A program made the translations under genes and the position numbers. Shown piece after piece: positions 41,587 to 51,087 of a stretch of DNA of 64,000 nucleotides. The notes under the pieces were generated by a model. It had not been told where the DNA came from. It ran no database searches and saw only the letters and a list, made by a program, of their open reading frames with translations. The stretch is from the NCBI GenBank assembly GCA_963790585.1, contig CAWBOY010000002.1:1240001-1304000 (forward strand), read 5' to 3'. Origin of the DNA: CAWBOY01 sp963790585. Its GTDB lineage: Bacteria > Planctomycetota > Planctomycetia > Gemmatales > Gemmataceae. Numbering within the stretch: the stretch's first letter is position 1; every line of letters starts with the position of its first letter.

Positions 41587-42267
41587 CACGCTTGCTCGTC
41601 AGCGTTCGTTCCGCTGCCGAAGCGGAGATTGCTCTCGTCGGCGGCGCGGCTTTGATCGATGTCAAGGAACCAGCGCGCGGCGCCCTCGGGATGGCCGATT
41701 TCCAAGTCATCCGCGATGTCATCACCGCCGTCGCTGGCCGCGCACCGTGAGCGCACTGCGCTGGGCGAACTGGTGCCGCCCGGAACCCTTTCGTTTCCGC
41801 CCGGCCTCTCCTATTGCAAATTCGGCCTCGCGGGTTGGCGCAATAAAAATTGGAGGGAAGCGCTTAACGCCTGGTCTGGGCTTTTCGCCAACGATTCTCC
41901 CAATTGCACCCTGGTCACGACCGCCTACGCCGACTGGCGCAACGCCGACGCTCCCCCCATTAATCAAGTCCATGACGACGCACTTAGCCGCTCCGACAGC
42001 GCCTTTCTCATCGACACCTGGCACAAAGATGGCTCGACGCTCCTCGACCATCTAACGCTTCTCGAACTCACCAAATTCTGCGACCGCTGCCGGGCCGCTA
42101 ACGCTCGCGTCGCTCTCGCCGGCTCACTAGGCCCGCTCGAAATCAAAACCCTCAAGTCAACACACCCCAATTGGTTTGCCGTCCGCGGCACCGCCTGCCA
42201 AGGCGGCCGCGAAGGTTCGATCGATTTAGACGCCGTACGTGCCCTTGCGAACCTAATCGAGTGCTGA
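41583..42267 (+). CDS. mfnB: (5-formylfuran-3-yl)methyl phosphate synthase MfnB (frameshifted)
   Basis: MfnB makes the furan precursor of methanofuran from two glyceraldehyde-3-phosphates; planctomycetes carry such C1-transfer genes. The N-terminus reads LLVSVRSAAEAEIALVGG and LIDVKEPARGALG, with the Schiff-base Lys at residue 28. The frame stops after VAGRAP, and TALGELVPPG, YCKFGLAGW and VALAGSLGPLEI continue in another frame (break at 41733-41749). Joined length of about 228 is normal. The end SLGPLEIK, NWFAVRGTACQGGREG carries the phosphate-binding loop. The gene overlaps the ASCH gene by four bases. I read the break as an indel error rather than a pseudogene because both parts are well conserved. 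Confidence 0.85.
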
Positions 42268-42875
42268 TTCGAATAAAATCGGTGCAATCCATGGCCCGAC
42301 CTTGAAAAAAGATGAGCCGCCACGAACGAGCTCCTCTCGAATTAAGCGGGTTTGGCCATCCTGGTTATTTTGGAATACGAGAAATAGAGAGCAGGGATGA
42401 ATTGACTAACGAAAGTGAACGAGACCCGCCGGTCGACCTGGTCGCAATCTTGCCTGATGTTTCGCGCGGAACATTCAAAGCCAAGCGCCGCCCTGGGGCC
42501 CGATGCTGCCTGAGAATCGCCGAATCCAGGCGCTGAAGGCACGATCCGGAGTCGCGTCGGATGCCTTGTACGCTGAGGATGTGCCTCCCGGTATTAGGAG
42601 TTGCGGATCGATTTGACCCACGTGCAAGGGAGGGCTGACTCTAGACTTGTTTGCATTTCGGTCCGTGTTTAGATAGAAGGTCAATAATACAAATCGTTTA
42701 GAGAGCGGGACTGAGATGCAAACGTGACGCATTTTTTTGCACTCTGCTCCTCGTGTCCGCTCGCCTCTGGCGTTGCCAAAATGGAGACGCATAGGCTACC
42801 CCGATGATGCTAACAGGGCCATTGTACCTGGCGAGTCAGACCGAAATTCTCGCAGGGGCCGACCGGACCAATCGC
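42268..42875. other. Gene-free stretch after mfnB
   Basis: About 600 bases. A short plus-strand frame (42312-42536) and a fragment near 42502-42616 have coding-like codons but match nothing I know and may be decayed gene remains. No repeat or RNA gene was noticed. Confidence 0.4.
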
Positions 42876-44042
42876 TCAACTTTGGTCACTCGTAAACATC
42901 CCGAGATAACTGTGATAACGTAGCGCACTAATCTGCCGTCGCTCGACGGCGCGTTTCACGGCGGCAGCGCTTCTCGTGAATGTGCGTGCAGTCGGGAAAG
43001 GCACAAGAGCGACGAAGGGGCGAAACTCGACGAAATAGCCTTCGACTTCTTCGGGCTGAATGTCCCACAGTTCAAACTGGCGCACTCCTGGGGTGTCCGC
43101 CACCCAGCCGCCGCTGTCGAGTTTGATTAGCTCGGCGGTCGTGGTTGTGTGTTTCCCCTTATGATTGACATCGCTTACCTCCCGAACGCGCAAACCAAGG
43201 CCCGGTTGAATGGCATTGAGTAATGAGGATTTTCCAACTCCGCTTTGTCCGGCTATGACCGTTTGCTGATCACGCAGGCGGCTTCGTAGCTCGGCGATAC
43301 CTAGACCGCTGGTCGCGCTCGTCAAGAATGTAGTGACACCGAGTTGGCAATAGCGGCCAATGAGAGGCTGGTAAAGCGCCGGCTCGATCAGGTCCGATTT
43401 GTTAAGGCATAGGATCGGCCGGATGTTCCCCTTGGCGGCGCTGGCGAGATAGCGGTCGATCAGATGCGGTTTCAACTCAGGCTCGACGAGAGAGAGGACG
43501 AACACCACTTGATCGACGTTGGCAACCAACGTATGGCCACGCCCGCGCGATGTGCGCGACAAAACGCCGTGCCTCGGCTCAACGCGTTCAATGACCCCAT
43601 CGGCGACCGAGGTAACTCCTGGATCGTCCGTGACCGGATCCATCGCACGGCGGATCCAAACGCGATCGCCCGTTGTCACGATGTTGCGTTGTTCGGTGGA
43701 AAGGGACCGCAGTACGCGCCGAACGGCACAGCGAAAAAAGCGGCCGTCGTTGGCCTCTACAATGCTGTAGAGGCCATAAACGCGCAAAACTCGCCCAGGC
43801 ATACAAACCGCTTCGTCCACGGCGGGCATCTCAGTGCCGGCGCCGGGCTCAACTTTGACGGAATCATCCTCTTGCATGATGGTCCGTTTGCGAGACATAT
43901 CGCCCTTAGCACGAATCCGCTCATCGGTTTTGGTCGCGTCTTCGACGTAGCCATGCTCCTCGAAGCCGCGCGTCCAGGCGCGGTCACGTGGAGGCTTGGT
44001 ACGATTCTTACGAAGATCGACACGCACTTTTTTCTTGGCCAT
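42876..44042 (-). CDS. rsgA: Ribosome small subunit-dependent GTPase RsgA (compensating indels)
   Basis: RsgA is a late 30S-maturation GTPase with a circularly permuted G domain. ATG 44042 is chosen over the longer frame because MAKKKVRVDLRKNR is the planctomycete N-terminal extension. An OB-fold is followed by LNKSDL (G4), TSATSGLG (G5), GQSGVGKSSLLN (G1) and VADTPG (G3). The zinc subdomain normally carries C-x5-C-x-H-x5-C; here the reading frame gives ALVPFPTARTFTRSAAAVK without cysteines. The other frame over 42960-43005 reads CAFPDCTHIHEKRC, the expected site. One base is missing near 43004 and one is extra near 42960, so the two errors cancel. I regard the true protein as intact. Confidence 0.92.
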   Translation of the reverse strand: MAKKKVRVDLRKNRTKPPRDRAWTRGFEEHGYVEDATKTDERIRAKGDMSRKRTIMQEDDSVKVEPGAGTEMPAVDEAVCMPGRVLRVYGLYSIVEANDGRFFRCAVRRVLRSLSTEQRNIVTTGDRVWIRRAMDPVTDDPGVTSVADGVIERVEPRHGVLSRTSRGRGHTLVANVDQVVFVLSLVEPELKPHLIDRYLASAAKGNIRPILCLNKSDLIEPALYQPLIGRYCQLGVTTFLTSATSGLGIAELRSRLRDQQTVIAGQSGVGKSSLLNAIQPGLGLRVREVSDVNHKGKHTTTTAELIKLDSGGWVADTPGVRQFELWDIQPEEVEGYFVEFRPFVALVPFPTARTFTRSAAAVKRAVERRQISALRYHSYLGMFTSDQS

Positions 44043-44516
44043 TGGCAGCACCCCGTTGTTTTTCCCATTGTACCGTTTGCCCGGTGCCGCTTCGGAGTTT
44101 TCCGCACCTGCCAATTGGCCACAACTGTTAAATACCGTGCAATGGATGTAGGAACTACAGGCATGCCTATCCAGGCGACCTTTTTCGCCGCTGCTTTCTA
44201 TGGTCGTAAGCCCTACCAAAAATTCAACTTATGGCGATCAAGGAAGAATAATGCAACTTTGGCACCACGTTTGCCATATTAGGATTTCGTTCGAGCGAAA
44301 ACGCTCGTCAGATATCCCGCCAGAAAGTGACCTTACCGAATCGCCGAGATCGTCTAAGCTTTATGCTACTGTCTTTTTGAAGTAGTCTTCGTTACGTTGT
44401 GCGCACGGTGAGATACGCTGTCGCGGCAGGCCAAGGTTGGCATCGCTTTGGCCATTGTGAGGTCAGATTGAGGAAGCTGTTTAGAACTCGATTGATCCTC
44501 GAAATTGGGTTGAGCT

Positions 44517-44741
44517 ATGGAGAACTGCTTGTTGACATCGTATGAGGAAGTCGAGTCTTCCTATCGTCCCAGTGACGACACGGAAGTGATCGAAATTCCC
44601 CTGCTTTTGGCTGGTTGGCAAGCGAGCGCGCTGGAGCGCGCTGCCCATGGTCGCGGCTTGACTGCCGCGGAAATGGTCCGTTCGTTGCTTCGCGACTTCT
44701 TTAACAAACATCCGCGCTCCAAGGAACACAGTAAGAACTAA
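44517..44741 (+). CDS. Small protein, 74 residues, possible ribbon-helix-helix
   Basis: The coding frame is ATG 44517 to 44741. The C-terminal half (VIEIPLLLAGWQASALERAA, GLTAAEMVRSLLRDFF) has a short strand followed by two helices, as in ribbon-helix-helix (MetJ/Arc type) proteins, but the match is weak. No ribosome site is convincing. It is followed by a secreted protein gene on the same strand about 300 bases further. Confidence 0.55.
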   Translation: MENCLLTSYEEVESSYRPSDDTEVIEIPLLLAGWQASALERAAHGRGLTAAEMVRSLLRDFFNKHPRSKEHSKN

Positions 44742-45037
44742 AGGGCCCGCGCAGGCCTATAATCGAGACTCCCTTGACCCGCTACGCGGTTCTCCGGCGC
44801 GGCACCGCCCCTGAACTAGCAGCGGGTTTTTCCTTTTTTTGTTTCGCCCAAAATGCTGATATCGAAGCCGCCAAACGGATGGCGCGGTCTCTCGCCTGCG
44901 CAAGCCGGACAATTGTCAAATCCGATTTCTTTGGAATAATCGCTCATCTATTAGCCCTATCACGACCGATAACAGCAGATAAGGGGCACGCGCGCTCCCA
45001 ACGACCGCGGCGGTACTCGCATTGGAGGGCTTTTCGC

Positions 45038-46477
45038 ATGAAGCGTCCGCTAAGCTGTTTTTTCGCCCTCGTTGTCGGTGCTGCGTCGGCCCATGCGCAA
45101 ACAGCGCCGGACCCGGTTACAAATGCCGCGCGGCCGGCGGCGGCAGTCGCCCAGGTTGTGCCTGCCGCGCCTGCAATGCAATCCAAATCCGATGAAGGGT
45201 CAGCGCCGGGCGTGGCCAAGCCAGCTCAGCCGATTGGTCTGCCAATAGCACCAATCACTCCAAAAACTTCGGTGCCTAATGTTGTCGCTCCATCGCCTAC
45301 TTCGACGGCAGTGGCGCCTGCTCCAGCGGAAAGTATGACCCGGTTCAACCCCGAATCGGTACTCCTATCCCTTTCTTCACAGGGCTGGCAGCTCACGGCG
45401 AACGGCAGAGTGCTGAAAGAATTTGGTCGAAACGATATGGAAGCGCGTCAAGCCCTGAAGGCTATTCGTGAATTGCACTTGGATCAACACGCAGTCGTTG
45501 GAGGACAGAAGCCGGTCATGGAATACTGGCTGGCCGGCGGGAATGCCCCCAAAGGTCAAACCTCTGGCATGACGACGATCCCGTTTGATGCGGCGTCGCT
45601 TCGCGTCGAGCAACAGCAAGGCCAATGGATCATGCGCGATAGTAGCCGTGTTTTGTTGAATTTTGGAGACCGTGAAGCCGAGGCCCGCCAAGGTCTCGAA
45701 GCGGTGAAACGATTCGGGTTCACCCAAGTCGCAACCACGGGCTCGAACATGCAAGTTTTCTTGACGCAAAGCGGGGACAAAGCACCAGCATCTGCAGTCG
45801 TCGCGACTGCAATTACGACCTCTACCGCGAAGGACAAGACGCCTGGCGGCGATCCTTCCAGTCCGGCATTGACCGGGCTCAAGGCGGTGGCGGAAACGAA
45901 TTCGAGCATGACCAATCACCAATCGCCAATACCGGTCAAGCCGCTAATGATCGGCGAGCGGACGCCGTTGGATTGGCGTCATCTGCAAATTCAGCAAGAG
46001 GGCCGCGATTGGAAGTTGATGGCCGGGAGCCATCTCTTGGCTCATTTCGGCCCAGACCAGCGCAAAGCGCAACAAGCGCTAAACGCCATGCAGTATTACC
46101 GATTCACCGAAGAACGCGCGATCGGCAAGGGCGAGGACGCCACGACGTTTTTTCTTGTCAACGGTGAGGCTGCTCACGGCCCGATGATGGGCATGAACTG
46201 CCGCCTCTTTAAGCCGGATGCGTTAAGCCTCCATGAGGAGGGCGGGCGCTGGTCCGTTTACTCGGAGTCGAAGGAAGTCATCGCTTGTGCGAGTGCGGTC
46301 GACGCTCAGAAAATGATGGAGGCGATCAAGCAATTCAAGTTTGACCACGTGGCACATTACGGACACGACGTCAAAGGCGTGACGGTGTTCGTCAAGGCCT
46401 ACACTGATCCCGCGGTTGACCGCAATGGCCAAAAGGCCTCGATTATTCTCAACGATCGCTTCTTAGGCAGGAAGTAA
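45038..46477 (+). CDS. Secreted protein with four internal repeats
   Basis: Start at ATG 45038 behind GGAGGG; upstream frame to 44774 is unlikely. Signal peptide is KRPLSCFFALVVGAASAHA. A Pro/Ala-rich linker (about residues 25-95) leads to four repeats of roughly 60-70 residues: LSLSSQGWQLTANGRVLKEFG, LRVEQQQGQWIMRDSSRVLLNFG, LQIQQEGRDWKLMAGSHLLAHFG and LSLHEEGGRWSVYSESKEVIA each begin a unit of the form L-x-[VIL]-x-x-x-x-x-[WR], then strand, turn, and a helix rich in A-x-x-[AM]-x-x-[AM]-[IVM] (ARQALKAIRE, ARQGLEAVKR, AQQALNAMQY, AQKMMEAIKQ). A linker of Thr/Ser/Lys separates units 2 and 3. I do not know the family; it looks like a repeat scaffold outside the cytoplasm. Confidence 0.8.
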   Translation: MKRPLSCFFALVVGAASAHAQTAPDPVTNAARPAAAVAQVVPAAPAMQSKSDEGSAPGVAKPAQPIGLPIAPITPKTSVPNVVAPSPTSTAVAPAPAESMTRFNPESVLLSLSSQGWQLTANGRVLKEFGRNDMEARQALKAIRELHLDQHAVVGGQKPVMEYWLAGGNAPKGQTSGMTTIPFDAASLRVEQQQGQWIMRDSSRVLLNFGDREAEARQGLEAVKRFGFTQVATTGSNMQVFLTQSGDKAPASAVVATAITTSTAKDKTPGGDPSSPALTGLKAVAETNSSMTNHQSPIPVKPLMIGERTPLDWRHLQIQQEGRDWKLMAGSHLLAHFGPDQRKAQQALNAMQYYRFTEERAIGKGEDATTFFLVNGEAAHGPMMGMNCRLFKPDALSLHEEGGRWSVYSESKEVIACASAVDAQKMMEAIKQFKFDHVAHYGHDVKGVTVFVKAYTDPAVDRNGQKASIILNDRFLGRK

Positions 46478-46490
46478 ATGGCGCGGCGGC

Positions 46491-47753
46491 TCATTTCCAG
46501 CTGGCTGGATCTTCGAGCGCCTTCAGGGCCGCGAGGAGTTGCTTGAAATCGCTTTCGACTTGCGCGGCGTAAGCATCTGCGAAGTTCACAAGTCGCGTGC
46601 GGAGATCTATCTCATCGCCCAACGTACTTGCCGCTGCAGCGGAGTCTCCCTTGCGGCTACACGAGCGCATATGCACGCGAGCTAGAATCGCGCCTTGACC
46701 GTGAGCCAACGCCCTCAGGAGCGCCGGGCTTTTCAAGATCGATTCCTCAATTCGGTCATCGTGCGGTCCGATCTCGCGGACCTGAAAAGAAAAATTGCCA
46801 TCGATACCGTAGCCGAGATAGCCGCTGCTCGCGGCCTGCGATTCGCGCTGCATTGTGACAACCATCTGGGCCCGTTGTTTCTGGGCGAGGTCTCCGGCGT
46901 CATGGCCGCGAGCATCGTCGTAGGCCGAGGTTCTGGATTCTTTCAATTCAAGCAATACGTTGCGGGCTTCCGCGCTGCCCTTACCCTGAATGAGCACGGC
47001 ATAGCGATACCGCCCCATGCTGCCGACGCCGGCGATCCGGCCACAAATGTCATCGACCTGAAAGAAATCATCTGGCCGATGGTCATCCGCGCGGCGTGCG
47101 ACGTAATCGGCAAAGGCTCGTTCAGCCAGGGTTCGCTCAGAATCGGGAAGATCGAAATAGCGTGGCGTGCGAATCAAGACGCGCTTGCCTTTATGGACCT
47201 GAGTCAGCCGGCCGATGAATTCAGCGCGCTGACAGGCAGCCTTGGCATGAAGCAATTCGACGATCGGCTGCAGGTGTGAAAGAATGGTTTCTCGATAGTC
47301 CAGATCGACGAAGGAGGATTTCAGCGCTTCGATGTATCCCGCCAGTCCCGCCTCCACGGCGTCGGTCGCATCGGTGGCCGTATGCGTTGGCCGTGATTTG
47401 GCGGCCAGGACATGGCTTATGGCCAGGCGGCAGAGATCGAAAGCCAACGGGCCGGTCGTCGTCTCGTCAAAGTCATTGATGTCGTAATGAATGAAACCGT
47501 CCGCGGCTTTGTATGTCCCGTAGTTTTGGCTGTGCAGGTCGCCGACAATTGCGAATTCGCCCCTTTGGTGGTCGAGCAATTCCGCGGGTCTCAGGGTGGT
47601 ATCGAGCATGTCCTTCGCGAACAAATGGAAGGTGCCACGAAAAAAGGCGAAAGGCCCCCTGGCCATGCGCGTCAGCTTATCGCGCAAGCGTTGCATATCA
47701 CGGCGCACGAAAGGTCGATTGTAGGCAAGAATCTCTGCGACTGGGTCACGCAT
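46491..47753 (-). CDS. DUF2252 family protein
   Basis: A 420-residue protein with the DUF2252 series FFRGTFHLFAKDM, VGDLHSQNYGTY and HYDINDFDETTTGPLAFDLCRLA (in parts), which resemble phosphotransferase/choline-kinase-like motifs (HxDxxxxN, DxD). The family has no settled function, but its fold suggests a small-molecule kinase or phosphotransferase. ATG 47753 starts directly on the conserved N-terminus. It is convergent with the secreted-repeat gene, with a 13-base gap at 46478-46490. Confidence 0.88.
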   Translation of the reverse strand: MRDPVAEILAYNRPFVRRDMQRLRDKLTRMARGPFAFFRGTFHLFAKDMLDTTLRPAELLDHQRGEFAIVGDLHSQNYGTYKAADGFIHYDINDFDETTTGPLAFDLCRLAISHVLAAKSRPTHTATDATDAVEAGLAGYIEALKSSFVDLDYRETILSHLQPIVELLHAKAACQRAEFIGRLTQVHKGKRVLIRTPRYFDLPDSERTLAERAFADYVARRADDHRPDDFFQVDDICGRIAGVGSMGRYRYAVLIQGKGSAEARNVLLELKESRTSAYDDARGHDAGDLAQKQRAQMVVTMQRESQAASSGYLGYGIDGNFSFQVREIGPHDDRIEESILKSPALLRALAHGQGAILARVHMRSCSRKGDSAAAASTLGDEIDLRTRLVNFADAYAAQVESDFKQLLAALKALEDPASWK

Positions 47754-47803
47754 GACGAGACTCGCAAAAGGTCAGGACACCGGAGCAAGAAGTCCCCTAA
47801 CGA

Positions 47804-47831
47804 CGATAGGGGCACTTCGGTGCCCCTATCG
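47804..47831. terminator. Perfect hairpin between DUF1570 and DUF2252 genes
   Basis: CGATAGGGGCAC-TTCG-GTGCCCCTATCG makes a 12-bp perfect stem with a UUCG-type tetraloop (CGAA on the other strand). It lies 42 bases after the stop of the minus-strand DUF1570 gene and may end its transcript. There is no T-tract. Confidence 0.7.
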
Positions 47832-47872
47832 ATCGATTCCAGCGAAAGTTCGGTTTGGTCCAGACGGCAGTA

Positions 47873-49741
47873 TCAACCCGATCCGGTACCTGGTTTGCCA
47901 CCGCCGCCCGCTGGGGTGGATTCGGGCACAGGCGGCTTGCGCACCTTGTCTTTCAATTGTTCGACCAACTCGAGAATCTCTTTCGATTCGGGAATCTGGC
48001 CCTTCATGAAGTTATACCAACGGTCAGCGAGTTCTTTCTGTTTCGCTTCCGTTGGCGCCAGAGCCTTGGTAAAGCAATTCCACACGACCGAACCATCGAG
48101 CTCGACGTCGCGAGGCTGATTTGAAAGCTCTTTGTAAAAGGCGTCAAGTTCCACCAGATGGTTTTTCATCAAATAATATGTCAACGACCATGAGGTCGCC
48201 CGGGCTCGGCGTTTGAACGCTTCTTTTTCCGTCGGCGTAAGACCCTGGTCCAGGAAATAGGCGTTTGTCACGACTTTTTGCATCGTTTCAACAGGAGTCT
48301 TTTCGAGTCGAACTTCCTTTTTCTGATCTTTCATTTCGTTGAAAGTCATCCAATACGGTCCGCTGGGCGCACCATAGGTTGTCCAAGGTGAGCCGCTGGT
48401 GGTCTCAAAAAAGCTGGCCGCTCCGAACTGGACCCATTCCGGCGCCACGACGTTCTTGGAAAGTCGGCCGCTCAGATAGGTCAGCTGGCGCGCCACGGCG
48501 TGAGTGATGCTTGCCAACTCGGAATCGTTTTCCATTGCCTTGAGCATCAGAGCCGACATGCGGGCGTTGGCGGCAGTGATCTGATCGGTACCCGCCGGAA
48601 TGCCGGCCCCAATCTTTTTACCCAGCAAGAGGTCCGATTTCTTGAACCCGTTCGAAAAGAGTGCGTCGCTCTTTTTCGTGAGCTGGAAATAACCCTGGTC
48701 CAAAGGCTGGGTGCTAACAACCGAGATATTGTCCCGGCGGCAGAAAAAGCCGTCAGCGACCTGTGGGCCAGCGTTGAGGGTGCGCATCAGTTTCGTGAAA
48801 TCACCTTCGTCCGCCGCGAGCACAATGGTTAGCTGCTGGGACGGCATCGCCAACTTCTGGCCTCTCAGCGCAAACCAATAATAGTATGCGCGATAGGTGT
48901 CTTCGAGCTTATCTAACTTCGATTTGATGTCATGCTCGTCTTTTTCCACTGGTTTGTAAAAGACGATAAAGTGAGCGGTCTTTTTGTTGTCGTAGGTGCC
49001 CACAAGTTTGCTGAGCTTGTCCTCGCTCGGGCTTGCCAGGTTCTCTTTAAGGCGTGCTTTTACATCGAGATAGGCGACAACAGCGGGGTCATTTTTCTCT
49101 CTGTCTTTAAGCTCGTCCATAAGCTCAGAGACCTTGTCGAGCGCGCCATGCTCCAACGCCCAGTTGGCGAGCTCGATCACTTTTTCAGCCGTCGGTTTTG
49201 GACCCTTGAAAATTTCAGCGTGCCTGGCGAGGTAACGACGGTGGACACTTGCAAGCATACCTTGCGTTTGACCAGCGTTGAGGCGGAACGAGGCGCCGAT
49301 TTCAAGCTTGTCCGACTTGGGAAAGCCATTCGACGAGGCAAGGCTGCTGCTGCCCCAGCGATGCTTGATCGGCAGCTCGGCGGAAAAGCTCTCGAAAGTC
49401 GGCATAAGATTTTTGAAGCCAACGGGATTGGGTGGATCGACTTCAACGATCGCCGTGATGAGAATGGCATTCGGATCGTCCACCGGACGTTTTTCCTGAG
49501 TTGCCGGATTGCTTGGGCCAGGCCCACTAAGCGGTCCTGGGCCGCTGCTTAGCGGCGGCCTTGGTCCTTTGCCTGACCCGCTTCGAGGTCCCGCCATATC
49601 GGGGTTCGAGCCCGCTGAGGAACTATCGGATGTGGAAAGGGATCGAGCTCCCAGATTTGTTATTATGACCGCGTATTCCGCGTTCGCCATGCCGAGCGCT
49701 CCGCTCAACATGGCAGCTGCCGCAATTAAACCCTTTTTCAT
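47873..49741 (-). CDS. DUF1570 domain protein, secreted
   Basis: The 622-residue protein has a signal peptide (KKGLIAAAAMLSGALGMANA), a Pro/Gly/Ser-rich stretch (residues 40-85, PRSGSGKGPRPPLSSGPGP-type) and a long helical region. The DUF1570 part carries YLDVKARLK, VADGFFCRRDNISV and, at the place of the expected HExxH of this gluzincin-like family, ITHAVARQLTYLSG: the first His is kept but the Glu is Ala and the second His is Gln, so it may lack peptidase activity. FGAASFFETTSGSP fits the usual W-x-x-E-G-x-A-x-[YF] position in changed form. It ends in a GGGGKPGTGSG tail. Function unknown. Confidence 0.82.
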   Translation of the reverse strand: MKKGLIAAAAMLSGALGMANAEYAVIITNLGARSLSTSDSSSAGSNPDMAGPRSGSGKGPRPPLSSGPGPLSGPGPSNPATQEKRPVDDPNAILITAIVEVDPPNPVGFKNLMPTFESFSAELPIKHRWGSSSLASSNGFPKSDKLEIGASFRLNAGQTQGMLASVHRRYLARHAEIFKGPKPTAEKVIELANWALEHGALDKVSELMDELKDREKNDPAVVAYLDVKARLKENLASPSEDKLSKLVGTYDNKKTAHFIVFYKPVEKDEHDIKSKLDKLEDTYRAYYYWFALRGQKLAMPSQQLTIVLAADEGDFTKLMRTLNAGPQVADGFFCRRDNISVVSTQPLDQGYFQLTKKSDALFSNGFKKSDLLLGKKIGAGIPAGTDQITAANARMSALMLKAMENDSELASITHAVARQLTYLSGRLSKNVVAPEWVQFGAASFFETTSGSPWTTYGAPSGPYWMTFNEMKDQKKEVRLEKTPVETMQKVVTNAYFLDQGLTPTEKEAFKRRARATSWSLTYYLMKNHLVELDAFYKELSNQPRDVELDGSVVWNCFTKALAPTEAKQKELADRWYNFMKGQIPESKEILELVEQLKDKVRKPPVPESTPAGGGGKPGTGSG

Positions 49742-49930
49742 CTACCTAGCCTCCGAAAAACCGAAGGGTAACGAACATAGAGATATTAATGTATGAGCGA
49801 ACCGTGCAGACTTGCGCATCCCTCAACTATTGTGGCGAACCTGCGCTATCACCGCAAGAGAATAGACGTCGGGTATTCACAGATACCTAAAGATAACCCG
49901 TGCGCCGACGCTACGTTGGTCAAGTCCCGT

Positions 49931-50948
49931 TCAATTGATGACGCGGCCGAGCGGCTCTGCTAGTCGACGTAACGAGTCGAGAAGCTTTGAAAAAGCGACG
50001 AAATCGAGCGACTGGGCACCGTCGGACAGGGCCCGGTCTGGCTCAGGGTGGATTTCGATTAACAGCCCATCGGCACCCGCCGCGAGAGCCGCTCGCGCCA
50101 TGGCCGGCACGAAATCGCGCTTGCCGGTGCCATGGCTCGGGTCGACGAGGATCGGCAGATGGGTCAGCTGCTTGACCGGCGGGATGACGGACAGATCGAG
50201 AGTGTTGCGGCTATGATCCGAGAACGTGCGTATGCCGCGTTCACACAAAACGACGTTGTAATTGGTCCCGGACATGACATATTCGGCCGCCATCAGCCAT
50301 TCCTCAAGAGTCGCTGAAAGGCCTGCGCTTTAATAAAACCGGCTTTTTCGTCTTGGACACGCGCCGTAATAAGCTAAAGTTCTGCATGTTGCGCGCGCCG
50401 ATTTGAATAATGTCCGCCGCCGCCTCGACGGCGTCGGCACAGTCGGTGTCCATCAGCTCGGTGACGATGCCAATTCCCGTTTGTGTTCTCACCTTGGTCA
50501 GGATGTCGAGGCCTTCCTGGCCCATTCCTTGAAACGCATACGGGCTGCTACGCGGCTTAAAAGCCCCGGCTCGCATGAGATTGACACCTTCACGTCGCAA
50601 AAACTCGGCCGTTCGCAAAATCATCGGCTCGTTTTCGACTGAGCAGGGTCCCGCGATAATCGTAAATGTACCAGGCCCGATAACGGCTTGGGGCGTGCGC
50701 ACGAAAGTATCTTGTTCATGCATCTCGCGACTGGTCAGTTTGTAAGGCTTGGTCACGCGGATCAATTCCAACACCCCGGGCAAGACTTCGAGCAAGCGGG
50801 GATCGACCGCGCTTATGTTGCCTGTAATGCCGATAGCCGTGCGCGTTGCGCCCGGCAACGGATGCGGATTCAAGTTCATGCCACGAATCACGTTGAGCAC
50901 TTGCTCAATTTGTTCCGTCGTGGCTTGGGTATGCATAACGACGAGCAT
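49931..50948 (-). CDS. aroF: 3-deoxy-7-phosphoheptulonate synthase (frameshifted)
   Basis: This first shikimate-pathway enzyme joins phosphoenolpyruvate and erythrose-4-phosphate. ATG 50948 is preferred (VVMHTQATTEQIEQVLNVI start of the N-terminal ferredoxin-like regulatory domain of the Thermotoga/Bacillus type). The barrel has AGPCSVEN, MRAGAFKPRSSPYAFQG, QIGARNMQNF and KPVLLKR. The frame then breaks; ATLEEWLMAAEYVMSGTNYNVVLCERG in the other frame is the expected continuation, followed by DPSHGTGKR. A single extra T (plus strand) at 50324 explains it: removal gives KRGLSATLEEWL. Joined length of about 338 is normal. I favour a sequencing error. Confidence 0.93.
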
Positions 50949-51087
50949 GGGACGTGCCCTTGATTTTGAGGGGAAACCCGGCCGGACAGACGCCGCTACT
51001 CCCTTTCGTTCCTGGCGACGGCGAGCGGTGGCTCTGCTAACATAGGCTATGAGGCATAGGACCGCCAACGTCACGTAAGAGGCCGAA

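Noticed and set aside
42312..42536. Small plus-strand gene after mfnB
   Set aside because: No ribosome site, no recognisable composition or motif; kept only as possible decayed sequence.
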